DNA of 64,000 bases from Pilasporangium apinafurcum (taxonomy: Eukaryota; Oomycota; Peronosporomycetes; Pythiales; Pythiaceae), in assembly GCA_001600495.1 (NCBI GenBank), contig BCKE01000009.1, positions 612,762-676,761 of the forward strand. Reading direction: 5' to 3'. Below, one piece after another: positions 52,812 to 63,184 of this stretch (positions within the stretch are counted from its first letter, which is position 1; each line of letters starts with the position of its first letter). The notes beneath the pieces were generated by a model. It was not told where the DNA came from. It did no database searches and saw nothing but the letters and a program-made list of their open reading frames with translations. The translations under genes were made by a program, and so were the position numbers.

Positions 52812-55548
52812 TTATCGCTCAATCACAAACGATTCGAGTTCTTCTTCCTTCACATACTTTTCACCGATGCCACGATGCTGCAGTGACTGCAAGCAGTACA
52901 ACAATTGATGCAGATATTCGCGAAATTCAAGTACGTGCTCATCGTCAAACATGTTCTTCGTCAGCGATGAAGCCAGCTTTGTTTCCAGGTCTTCATGAGT
53001 GACACCGGCAGGAAATCGACGTAAGATCTCCGCGGCGTACATCAAGAGGAACACACCACAGTCTGAACTATTGGTCTGTAAAGGAATCTGCGAATAAGCA
53101 GATAAACAATTAGTTACATCTGTGGTTAATCTAGTGGAGAAAATGCCATGAAGACATTCTTACATTAGGCTCTATGAGATCGATGCTGTCCGAGTCAAAC
53201 GAGGTGATGATCCACTCTCCTGTGTCTTTGTCGAACTCCTCTTGCTTACATCGTACTTTAAATTCACATTCCAAATATCCACGAAGTAAAGCGGAAAATT
53301 TCTTCTTTCGATGACAACGCAGAGAATCAAGGAAGAGTAAGCACGGAGGATGCTGCATCCGCATTTGCCTGGACGTCTCCAACTCTTCTTCTATAATTAC
53401 TTCTCGCTCCTCATCTTCCACTGGAGAGGCAGCATGTCCTTTGTTGCGTCGAAAGAACGCAAAGTCATCAACCAAATCGATCGTTGTTCCTTTAGCATTG
53501 CGTTCCTTGTATCGAACTTCTTGTCTCCGCCTCTTCCGTACGATGGCAGAGCCAGGATTACCAACAATTGCGATACTCCAGTGAAAACTACAAAGAAAAC
53601 GAAACACAATATTCGTACTGTTACTAAACCAAATCACAACACCACCACCAAGCTACCTACCTATCGTTGATTGGAATGAATAAAAACTGTTTGTCAAATA
53701 GATTCGTTTCTTTTTGAGTCCATCGAGCAACCCGTGCGAAGCGCTCCTCTGAGGACATCAATTCACTTTCGCGTCCATTGCCAATAAGCTGGGTAAAGAA
53801 ATGTGAGCTAAACAAATACACATGATCCTGTTGCCATGGATCTAAATGGCGCCACAAAAACCTATAGAACAAACCCAACATTGAGTCGTATTGAAATTAA
53901 ATCGTGTGTATGCATAGCTCACATTAGTATAACGTACCGCAAGTAGAAGTCGATTAGGTTGTCGTTCAAAAACTCTCCAGGTGCGAGGCGCTCTACATCT
54001 CCAATTGTTACGGATATGCTGCCGGGACTCTCCGAGTCCTCATAAGGATAGCGTAAGAGCACTTTACTCCGTCGATCAACTGAATTGCCTCCATCCGAAT
54101 CAGTTTCCAATTGCTTTTCGTCAATGTTGGCATTCTCACCATTATGCGGAGGTGTGGATGTCTTGTTGAGTGTTGATGTGTATACTTCATCAACATCCAT
54201 GGAAAATTTTTGCTCATCCAAACTCTCCTCGTTGTGTTTGATATGAAAGCTGCTTGTTCTAGACGGAGCTTCAGTGTCGTCAATAACTGTTATTCTGGAG
54301 TCAGTCCTAAGAGATTGTTGGCCTACCAACAACACATATCAGTTCTGTACTCTTAACCTTGCAATATTTTGAAAAAACAGAACTGTTCTTACGCAGCGGT
54401 CGCAACTCTCTTTGTGTGTAGCTTGCCAAATACCGTTTTGCTTCAGTCTCTCTACATACACATTGAACAAAACGACAGTGTTCACAAACATATCAGATCA
54501 ATGTCGGTTGCGCGAATCCAATTGACTAATTTCGTCTTCTCTTACGGGATACCGCGCTGAAAGAGCAGGGCGAGCTCCTCATTTGATTCACCGAGACTGC
54601 GGCAGCGAACGTAATCCATTTCCTCTTCAAAGTAAAATGCGGCACCATATAAATCTACATTGCTCAAATTAGTGACATTAGGACTTAGTTTTCCAGGTCA
54701 CGTATAGCCATAACAAGAATACAAAATCAACACATATACATACCAACTGATGAAGGCTGGTTTCCATCCTGTGTGAGCTTTGCAAATAATGAGTCATAGA
54801 ACTCAGAGAAAGCAGTATATCCTTTGCTCGCAGACTTAAACTCCATCAGCAATAAATAAGGTGGTGCACTTGATCCACGATAGAACCTGTCGCCACAGCA
54901 CAAGTTCACTGGTGAGAAAAAGAATAACTTTTACCGTATTCACAAACAAAATTAAAGCATTACGTACGAGAATCGTTCAAGATGTGCGTACTTGATTTCT
55001 CCTTTCCAGACACGCTTCTCCTTCTGCCACAATAGCAATTCCATGGAGGTCGTATCAAATACAAATTCGCACCTTCCAAACATTTGGTCACAGATGCGCG
55101 TCCACGTCGCGCAGATCTGTTTCACATTCTTATGACTCGTAGACAACGCTTCATGGTTGTGCGCTGAGCTCGGTCGAAATGGCAAAATGAAATCGAGCGC
55201 TCTCGCTTTCTTGTTCTCTTGCTGCTCTCGATACACTTGGAAGCCCAAGGGCCGTTTCTGTGATGGTCGTAGCAGTGTTGTGTGTAATAATTCCGCATGC
55301 TCGTTGGCAAAATACTCACTGCCTGTGCTGAATCGCCGCTCTGTGTTCATACGCGCTCTTGGGATCGTACTGTTAATTCTAGTTTCGTCATTTGTTACCT
55401 TTGATGGCTGGTGGACCGTTGGATAGTGATGATGAAGATGGTCACGACGTTCTTCTTCGAAATCTGCATCTGAATCTGGACCATCGACGTCAATAGGATG
55501 TGCTGCGCCGTTCCGTCGATTCATAGACGCTCTGTACGCAAACGCCAT
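52812..55548 (-). CDS. Ulp/SENP-family SUMO protease (Ulp2/SENP6-7-like)
   Basis: Eight exons were read: 54968-55548, 54744-54886, 54553-54654, 54393-54449, 53938-54322, 53661-53861, 53164-53587 and 52812-53087. They total 722 residues, and the frame is exact. The N-terminus is disordered, with a PH-like stretch (WTRICDQMFGRCEFVFDTTS; YLLLMEFKSA). The C48 peptidase starts GDVERLAPGEFLNDNLIDFY and continues YLFSSHFFTQL. The catalytic His is in IPINDSFHWSIAIV, the Asp in LLFLDSLRC, the Gln in IPLQTNSSDCGVF and the nucleophile Cys in SSDCGVFLL. A charged insert of about 65 residues separates His and Asp, as in Ulp2/SENP6/SENP7, which trim poly-SUMO chains in the nucleus. The start at 55548 (MAFAYRASMNRR) is the first ATG in frame. 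Confidence 0.88.
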
Positions 55549-55840
55549 GATCACAGAAGCGGTAGATGAAGCGATTAGCGTCAGCGCTGGCTGTCGATGG
55601 TATTCCGCATGCACTTGCGTAAATGGGCTGTGATCATCACTCTTTCTTCTCTAAACAGGAAAAAAAACCCACAAAAATGTTGTGTCAACCTATCAAAAAC
55701 GTGTGTAATTGGGTTATTTTCAAAAAGTTATCATGATATAGTACATTAATGCCACAACTAACCGATTTTTAAATCACAGTATGCGTTGGAGATGGACGCT
55801 CTGTGTAGGTCACACGTCAGGACCCTAAACGGACTTGGAT

Positions 55841-56125
55841 GCCATGATTCTGGCTTCATCCAGTCTCTGCCACTTTCGTTCTGTCATGAGATGTTTCATG
55901 CACGAGTTTGAAAACACGGTGGCTGCGCTAAATATTTGTGCACGTCTGACAAACTCGAGCGCTGACGGAGGGTTGTCTGATGCTGATATTGTACTGGGGT
56001 GGTGGGAGAAATTTATGTATGCTAGCAATTTGAAGAGATTTCATAGGTTAAGCCAATTGGCGGAAGGATCTCAGACGATCGCTGGGTTATATCAACATCT
56101 GCGTCAGATAGAGGATAGGACATAG
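55841..56125 (+). CDS. Hypothetical small protein, 94 residues
   Basis: ATG at 55841, reading MILASSSLCHFRSVMRCFMH and ending QHLRQIEDRT. It contains GGLSDADIVLGWWEKFMYAS, which is well-ordered in character. It has no recognised domain, signal peptide or membrane segment. It is flanked by AT-rich DNA and may be an isolated exon or relic. Confidence 0.3.
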   Translation, partial: AMILASSSLCHFRSVMRCFMHEFENTVAALNICARLTNSSADGGLSDADIVLGWWEKFMYASNLKRFHRLSQLAEGSQTIAGLYQHLRQIEDRT

Positions 56126-56452
56126 AAGGTTTCATCAACTTTTGACTGGAAATCTTGCCAACTCTTCACAAAATTCATCATGGATTTGCCTCCCTACACG
56201 ATCATGTCTCTTGGGAGACCATACACACAAACAGAATTGGGTTACTTTTTATCATCGTTTATTTTCGGATTGTCAATCTATCACGCACGTGCTTAGCAAG
56301 AGTGAGGTTTTAGCGAAAGTAAGTATATTATGCAGTTTTTTTGCATTACTTCTGCGGGTTTATTCAAAACTATGCCAACATGTCCGCATCATAGTCCATG
56401 GGTTGGCCCCTCCGCGGACGGTGAAGCCGAACGCAAGGAGACTAAATATAAA

Positions 56453-56494
56453 CTGGCCCCCCAGCTTCGACTGGGGCCAGTGCTGGGCTTTTTT
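56453..56494 (+). other. GC-rich hairpin followed by a T-run
   Basis: CTGGCCCCCCAG-CTTCGA-CTGGGGCCAG pairs into a ten-base stem with a two-base bulge and a six-base loop, followed after eight bases by six T. This sits in an otherwise AT-rich gap. The form is that of an RNA stem with a Pol III-type stop, but no known small RNA was recognised. Confidence 0.35.
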
Positions 56495-57783
56495 CGAGCT
56501 CGGGTGCTCCGACCACCAGCGTTTTGTGAACAATTGACAACTTGCCTCAGTTTACTTTATTTTCCATATAGATGTCAATTTTAAGCATCGAATTCTTGGT
56601 ATTTCGCCACCATCTGATCTGCAAAAAGAGTGTGGAATTGCTTTAAAAACAGCATGAACATCAACACCATACGGTATACAAACTAACCATTCCAGCACCA
56701 TCATCGTTGCATTACAACTGTTTCCGTTGTTGCTTGCGTTTGCGAAGAAATCGGAAATAAAACCACAAACATCCGAACACTCGTTTCTTCTCCCTTCATC
56801 AACGACCAAACGAGAGAGAGAAGGCGCCAACACAACTAGCCCACATCTTCAAACAATATACAAAATGATCCGCCGTTCCAATTATATCGATGCGCGACTA
56901 CATGATGGGATACGCTGACGTGTTGGGCAGCAGACATGCATGGAGAACTCAACTCTATTATACAGAGTTAACAATGTTCCAGAAAAGGTTTCATGCTCGT
57001 TTTTTTTTTCATTGTTCATTGTACTTTTCCCAATCATCGGCACTGGCAGATCAAAGGTTACTTTAGTCTTTTTATTGCTTGAAACACCTGGCAGTTGTAG
57101 GGTAAAATAACCAACGGAAATATCGAATAGGCACACAAAATCCAGACGTTTTGGCCCAAAGAAAGGTCGCCATTGTTCCCTCAGCCGCTAGGCGTAAGAT
57201 ACAGACCGAAGACAAAAGCAGGAAGAATGATAAATTACAACCTTTCTCTTGCGCTCTATACAAACTTGCAGACAACATTTCCCATTTCTAGAACAGGTTA
57301 CTCACAACCCTCTACTGTAACGAAAGAAAGAAACAAGAGATAAAACCTCACTCCCACACTTAGCAGTTAGGAAACGAAAAATTACGCTGTGTACTGATTT
57401 CTTGTGTGCAAGGAGATGGTAATTTTGAGGACAAAGAAAATTCTCGTCTATATTTTGTTGAGAATGAATGGAGAAGCCAGCCAAATCTGGTTGTCCCGTT
57501 GCCTCAAATCACTCTATCTTGCTGTTTATTTCAAGGAAGAGAAGAAAAAAAAACAAAAACAAAAAAACAGAAAGAGCACTAGCAGGCCACACCCCACCCA
57601 CTCGTCAGCTCCTTTCGCTTTCTTTCCTCCCCTCAGTTTGGCTTCCGATTGCCCAAAAGCACATTCACTCAGCAGTGTCTGTGCACACAATCGACCTCTT
57701 CCCCCTCCCCTCTCCCACCTCCGTTTTTTTCTTCGGTCCGCTCCGCTCCCCCTCCTCTTCGTCTTGCTTTTTATCGGAGCATT

Positions 57784-57794
57784 TTTCATTTATC
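57784..57794 (+). promoter_or_regulatory. TTCATT-type motif just before the AN1 gene
   Basis: TTTCATTTATC, only about 15 bases from the ATG. It fits the initiator pattern, but this close position would give a very short leader, so it may be chance. Confidence 0.25.
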
Positions 57795-57806
57795 CCCCCA
57801 CAAGTG

Positions 57807-58478
57807 ATGTCGTCCAACACGTCTTCTTCCGTCTTTAACGAAGCTCCCCCCTCGACCGAGGCCAAGCCGACCGCTTCCTCTGCACCCGAGAACACTGTCA
57901 GAGTCTCTGCTAGCGCTACTGTACCGGCCTCAAAGACGGACGCTGCTACCTCGTCTGCCTCGTCGAGTTCCTCCTCCTCAGTCGTCACGTCTTCCGCCTC
58001 GACTAGCGCTACATCTGTCGTCAGCGAATGTATGAAAAACCATCAGCTGGAGGAATCGCACGAATGTTCATCGTCTTCCACAAATGCACCTCGATTTATT
58101 CGCGTATCTCCGGCTGTTCTGGAGAGCGTAAAGGCTTCATTATCATTCCGAAAGAGCTGTTTGAAGCGAACTAAATCATCGTTTCCATCGGAAACGAGCT
58201 TGGTTAACGACCTTCCTGTCGACAACACGAAAGAGGTATCCAAGAAAGAACCAGAAATGCCGGCAGTACCTGTACAAAAGAATCGACGACGATGCTGGGA
58301 ATGTAAGGTGAAAGTGGGCTTGACGGCGGTGACGTGCCGATGCGAATACACGTTCTGTGGGAAACATCGATATGCAGAGGAACACAACTGCGCGTTCAAT
58401 TTCAAAAGTGCTGGCAAACGAAAGCTACAAGAGGAAAATCCCGTGGTAGTTCCACTAAAGGTGGCGCGAATCAACTAG
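57807..58478 (+). CDS. AN1-type zinc-finger protein
   Basis: A single exon of 223 residues from the first likely ATG (MSSNTSSSVFNEAPPSTEAK). The frame is open upstream, but that part is low-complexity leader. The N-terminal half is Ser/Thr/Ala-rich. The AN1 finger lies at about 168-200: CWECKVKVGL, then TCRCEYTFCGKHRYAEEHNC, with the pattern C-x2-C, C-x-C, C-x2-H, H-x-C all present. The C-terminus is basic (GKRKLQ .. LKVARIN). AN1 proteins, often with an A20 finger, act in stress and ubiquitin/p97-linked responses. No A20 finger is clear here, although a Cys-containing segment (ECMKNHQLEESHEC) sits before the AN1 part. Confidence 0.82.
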   Translation: MSSNTSSSVFNEAPPSTEAKPTASSAPENTVRVSASATVPASKTDAATSSASSSSSSSVVTSSASTSATSVVSECMKNHQLEESHECSSSSTNAPRFIRVSPAVLESVKASLSFRKSCLKRTKSSFPSETSLVNDLPVDNTKEVSKKEPEMPAVPVQKNRRRCWECKVKVGLTAVTCRCEYTFCGKHRYAEEHNCAFNFKSAGKRKLQEENPVVVPLKVARIN

Positions 58479-61073
58479 AAATCTTCTCTCTGATGTTTTT
58501 GCAGTTTGCGTGGGCGATTAAATGGGTGGCTCGGTGTGTTACGCCTGACTGTGGCCTCCGCGGTGAAATATTGCTTCTTGAAAGTGATATAGACGGAAGA
58601 CAAGAAGGTAATGAAGCACAAGCATCAAAACCGGTGGCATCCGGGTATTAATGGAAAGAAAGAGTGCTTGAGCTTCCCAGCTATTTTCAATCGACTACGC
58701 CCGAGAGTGACACGAATCTGAATTCAGTAGATCGACCAGTGATTACAAGTAGCAGCAGTAGGTTCTTTTTTATAGTAGGATGAAAGGTTTGCGTCGTGGT
58801 TAGGATGTTCATATACAAAACGCTTATTTAACTTGGAAAACACTCGAAAATATTTGACGTAATTATGTATATTGTATATTCTCTTTTCACTTGTGTACTC
58901 TATGGGTGAGGAAGACGGTTAGATGGGATGGCGGAGGAACCATTAAGTGCAGAACGTGCCGTTAGTTTCACACTAAGTGCGAAACGCGCCTTTGTACCCA
59001 TTTGTGCAATAGAGCAGATACACGAAGAAGCCGCATGAGATGGATCAGTGCTGCTTGTTCATAAGGAGAAATACGCTGTTTATGGGAAGCTTCACACAGG
59101 CTTACATGTGAAACGGAGGCGTTTCTTCTCGTCACTGGATTTGTAGTGGTGCGCGGATGTCGTCCTGATAAACGGAACTAGAATAATGACATAAAACGTT
59201 CAGTCATACGCCGTCAAAACAAGGTCTACTGCCACGCTGCAAGCTACCTACGTATTCAATGCCTCTTGATGCGAGGAAAACAGGCAGAATAGCACGGGTA
59301 TCCAGGTCGTAGTTGTTGGCAGTGATTACTCGAAGCATGGCTGTTTAGTACTTCCAAAATGATGGAAGAGTTTGAACTGTCATATGAGAAGCATGTGGAC
59401 TCAATGCTGTCTTTCTTGGACTCGTCGTTTCCAGAGTTGAGTCGTGTCATATTTGGTGTCATTTTCAAGTTATCCGTGTGTCTTCAATTAGTGTGTAGAA
59501 GCTGTCATCCTCACAAAGTTCGTAAATAACGGTACGACGATGTTCAACTCGATTGCCTGTTGTGCAGAGCATCGTCGAACAAAAGATGGAGAACCGAAGC
59601 GGGACGACGACCGTACGCGTATCTACGCCTGAAGCACCCGTGGAGGTCTAGCAACCGCTACTATTGACGAGTATCAATGCCATTTTGCGTAACATACTGC
59701 GTCTCTATGGTATACAGCTTGTACACGCCACTGTGAACAACTGCCTGAACAACTCCGCGAAGTGAACTGTTGTCAGCACGTACCGCTATGGATTTTTTTA
59801 CCTGCTTCGAAGCCGCTTGCTACCGCCAATACAAGGCTATAATCTCTTCAATAGGGTTTTCTACGAGAGAAGAGTGTTCACTAGAATACCATGGAGTTCA
59901 CTGTCAAACATGACGACTTGAACGATTTGAAGCGACTGTCGACACGGTGCAACGATTTGCACGACGCGCATACGCGATTTATCGAATTAGTAATCGAATG
60001 CGCACATTCGTGTATCCTCAAGTAATTGAACGATTGTCGTGGATGGTATGCTGGACAGTATGGAAAGCATTGGAGTTGACGATGAAAAGCGATCATTTCA
60101 CTGGGGTGTAGCAATGAAATAGCAGCGTTATCCATAAAGTCGATAAGTCTGTCAATGTCACAGTAGCAACATGCACGTGACTACCTATTATAGACTCTCC
60201 AATAGGGCTCGCTGAAACGACGGAAAATTCGAGATTGTGAATTGGGCTGTGGAAGGAAGAGATGGAAGGCTTTGTAAATATTTCAGGCGCTATTATGCAT
60301 GGTCATCTGGAAATGATGCAATGCATGCACTAGACTTATTGCATTCACTTGCTACATCTGTCTCTCAAAGTCTTTCCTAGCGCTATCATCAATGCTGCGG
60401 CAAACGGTTATTGGAATGTGGTCCATTGATTACACAGACAATGGCTAACCACGATTAACATCAACCACATGCTCTTTGCCGCCAGATCCATTGCAACTAT
60501 GATGCATCCTTCGCGTCAATAGGAGTACAAAAAATTGACAATTTCAAGTGATCATTGGCTGCGTCGCCGTTCATCGCGTTCGTCATACGTTGGAGCTTTT
60601 TGAAGAATCCGAACGGCTTCTTCTACATCAACGAATGACTATATGAAAATCGCACGGAAGGATGTACGAATCAAGCCTGGACTGAGCAACGTATAATGAT
60701 CATTACGAGTAATGTAATGTCGTCATGTCAATTTGGCATTTTTCAAGCATCTCATGTGGATGCAAACACACTAGCATATTCTACCTTAGTAGATCCAGGA
60801 AAGAAGTTGAAGATATGGCTCTCATACAGTAGTCGTTCAAGTGATGAACTAAAGTAAGAACAACCCGGATAACCATGACTTTTATCTTCATGCATAATTG
60901 CTCGGAGTTACTTTTCTTCCTTTGGCAAGTATGCAGGAATACACATTTGCACTGTCATCAACAGCATCAATATAGACAACGAACAAATGCAGCACTGTAC
61001 AAACAAGAACAAAATGCAGGCAACGCAATACATGAAAACTCTATTCTTCTCGATGTTTAACTACACTGTGCCG
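58479..61073. other. Gene-poor region with decayed ankyrin-like DNA
   Basis: About 2.6 kb with no intact gene. Coding-like relics are scattered at 59359-60560 (separate entry). 58479-59300 and 60600-61073 show nothing. Confidence 0.5.
59359..60560 (+). pseudogene. Decayed gene, ankyrin-like in its second half
   Basis: Plus-strand pieces read as protein: MMEEFELSYEKHVDSMLSFL at 59359; RSGTTTVRVSTPEAPVEV near 59592; LTSINAILRNILRLYGIQLV near 59666; and, near 60290-60460, GAIMHGHLEMMQCMH and IINAAANGYWNVVH, which match the AAANGHLEVVQWLH form of protist ankyrin repeats. Several stops and shifts separate the pieces. It is unrelated in detail to the ankyrin gene at 46.5 kb. Confidence 0.45.
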
Positions 61074-61842
61074 TTAAAACGGGAGATTCATCGAGCGCGT
61101 AAGATTGGCAAAGAATCCCTTCGACTTTGTTGTCTTCGAGCTAGAGCCGTTATCGGTGGAAGTGGTCAAATCGCGTTGAAGGTTCGCTGCCTGGTTTTCC
61201 ATACTGGTGCGACTCGCAGCATCCCACGCCAAGAACTCCTTTACGACATCCGGCATCTCACCCGTAGGGAGATCCTCCGGTGTAATACCGTCCATTTCCA
61301 GGTAGAGCTCTGTGCCTGGCACAGTCTTCCTACCTTCTTTGATCGTGGCGCGACAGAGTCCTTCAGCGTACAACTTGCCAGTCGTAGGACATTGAAACTG
61401 ATGCAAGAAGTAAATCCACATGTCGTCGATGTATACGGCCTGGGTGCGGATCTCGTATGGTCGGAACGGTGGGATTGGATGGCGGTAGCGGATGGACTGC
61501 GAGCCAATAAGGAACATTCGCTTTTTCTTGACAGCGTCCACTAGAATACCCGACACGCTGTGCGCAATAGAATCATAGCATAATGATACGTCAATTCCAT
61601 TACTATTCAGCAAATAAAACCATCGCAAACAAAACATACGCAGTCATGTGCCATCGCGCTAGCTCCATATTGAACAAGTACGATGCATTGTTGAGGTGGA
61701 AATTGACATCACAATCTAAAAACCCAGGCCGTGCCCTCCACACAGCTGGATACTTGAGCGAAATCCCCGGCTGAATGGCCGTTCTGTTCAACGCGCGATG
61801 CACGAGACCCGAACCAACGTTCCAGAAAATACGCAGCACCAT
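61074..61842 (-). CDS. THEM6-like hotdog-fold thioesterase (copy A)
   Basis: There are two exons, 61640-61842 and 61074-61557, giving 228 residues. It starts MVLRIFWNVGSGLVHRA, with a short hydrophobic N-terminus that could be an anchor. The 4HBT-like motif FLDCDVNFHLNNASYLFNME has the Asp-x-His-Asn-Asn pattern of the THEM6/Al-like family, followed by IRYRHPIPPFRPYEIRTQ and CPTTGKLYAEGLCRATIKEG. The family handles acyl-CoA or related lipids; the enzyme activity is poorly known. The second exon ends SMNLPF. The frame open before the ATG lacks a Met. Tandem paralogue of copy B with the same length and the same intron position. Confidence 0.82.
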
Positions 61843-62202
61843 CGTACGGGAAAATGTGTGAATGCGCACAGAAGAAGTTGATTTGAGCTCTTTGGACGTA
61901 TGCACGTCAAACTTCCGTTACCACTTCGTCGAGGAGCTGCGCCAGGTACTCAATGATGATTGGATATAAAATCATTTATTGCTTTAATTTAAGCCAATGA
62001 AATAGACATATGGATACTTATGTACACGTAAACAGCGTAAAGCCTATTATTTTCGGTATTTACGGATTATGAAGACCCACTCAAAAGCTGACAACTTGAT
62101 GTACCGCTCTTTGCGAGGATCTTATTACCTGCTTGCAATCCATGCATACGAGCATGCTTCCATGCAAGCATTTGCTAAATGATGTTTTAGTAATGGTATA
62201 TG
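61843..62202. other. Intergenic between thioesterase copies
   Basis: About 360 bases, AT-rich. It should hold the copy A promoter and the copy B 3' end. Nothing else was seen. Confidence 0.5.
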
Positions 62203-62967
62203 TCAAAATGGCAGGTTCATCGATCTTGTGAAAGAAGACCAAAAGTGTTGGAATGATGTTTGTTTCGTTGAACTGGTCTGTGCTTGCTCCTGTTTTTGAG
62301 CAACTTGCTCTTCGGCGACTTCCATGCTTTTCCGGCTGGCAGCGTCCCAGTTAAGAAACTCCTTCACAACTTCCGGCATTTCAGTCGGTCCAGTTACGTC
62401 GACACCTTCATCGACAATTTCAGCGTACATTTCCTGACCTGAGATGCGTCGTTCACCTTGCTTGACTGTAACACGACAAAGTCCCTCAGCAAAGACTTTG
62501 CCCGTGGTCGGACACTGGAATTGATGTAAGAAGTAGATCCACATTGGATCCCAATATGCGATTTGCGTGCGAATCTCGTATGAACTGAACGGTGGGATCG
62601 GATGGCGGTAACGAATCGCTTGAGAACCTGCGAGGAACATCCGCCGATGCTTGACTGCTTGATACAGAATCCCAGTCACACTAGAGATATAAACAAACAA
62701 ATAAACAAAAAGTATTATCTAGCCAAATGACAGCAAAAGAAAGAGATTAAATACGCACGCAGTAAAGTGCCAGCGCGCTAGCTCCATGCAAAACAGATAG
62801 GAGGCATTGTTGAGGTGCAAGTTGACGTCGCAGTCGAGAAACCCCGTACGTGCGCGCCAGATCGCGGGGTAATGTTTATCGATGGCCAGTCCTGCTTGGA
62901 TGGATTTCTTGTTGACTGCACGATGGAGTAGCCCTGCACCGACATTCCAAAAGATCCTCAACACCAT
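62203..62967 (-). CDS. THEM6-like hotdog-fold thioesterase (copy B)
   Basis: There are two exons, 62759-62967 and 62203-62680, giving 228 residues, the same as copy A. It starts MVLRIFWNVGAGLLHRAVN. The motif FLDCDVNLHLNNASYLFCME and the core IRYRHPIPPFSSYEIRTQ are conserved; the C-terminus again ends SMNLPF. The intron splits the same Ala codon after WHFTA. The tail before the end differs (EEQVAQKQEQAQTS) from that of copy A. A tandem duplication followed by moderate divergence is the simplest reading. Confidence 0.82.
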
Positions 62968-63184
62968 CGCAAACAGCACGCAGCTTCACTCGTCGCCTTC
63001 TTCTTCAAGTCTGAAGAACTACGTGCGACAAGCATTCAAGAAATGCCACTATAGCGAGGGATAGACAATTACACCAAAACATTCATTTTGATTTGTACCA
63101 ACTTCAATATCGACCAATGTCTCTTTGGATTTATATTCACAAGTATGTGTTTTGTATTTGGTTACTTTATCTTTGCGTATGCGT

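Larger units (their letters stand above)
55549..57806. other. Long intergenic region with weak frames
   Basis: About 2.26 kb. Plus frame 55841-56125 (MILASSSLCHFRSVMRCFMH, RFHRLSQLAEGSQTIAGLYQ) is protein-like but short and unplaced. 56395-56520 is a GC-rich island with a hairpin. Minus frames at 56552-56833 and 56882-57136 are open, but no joined gene could be read. Upstream of 57807 the sequence is pyrimidine-rich leader. No family is recognised in any part. Confidence 0.4.

Noticed and set aside
56552-57278. Minus-strand small genes in the 56.5-57.3 kb gap
   Set aside because: Open frames of 60-90 codons exist and a donor/acceptor pair can be drawn near 56640-56685, but the joined reading meets a stop at once and no family is recognised.
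57468-57806. In-frame 113-codon extension of the AN1 zinc-finger gene
   Set aside because: It is pyrimidine-rich low-complexity leader sequence with no conserved character. The ATG at 57807 gives a normal Ser-rich N-terminus.
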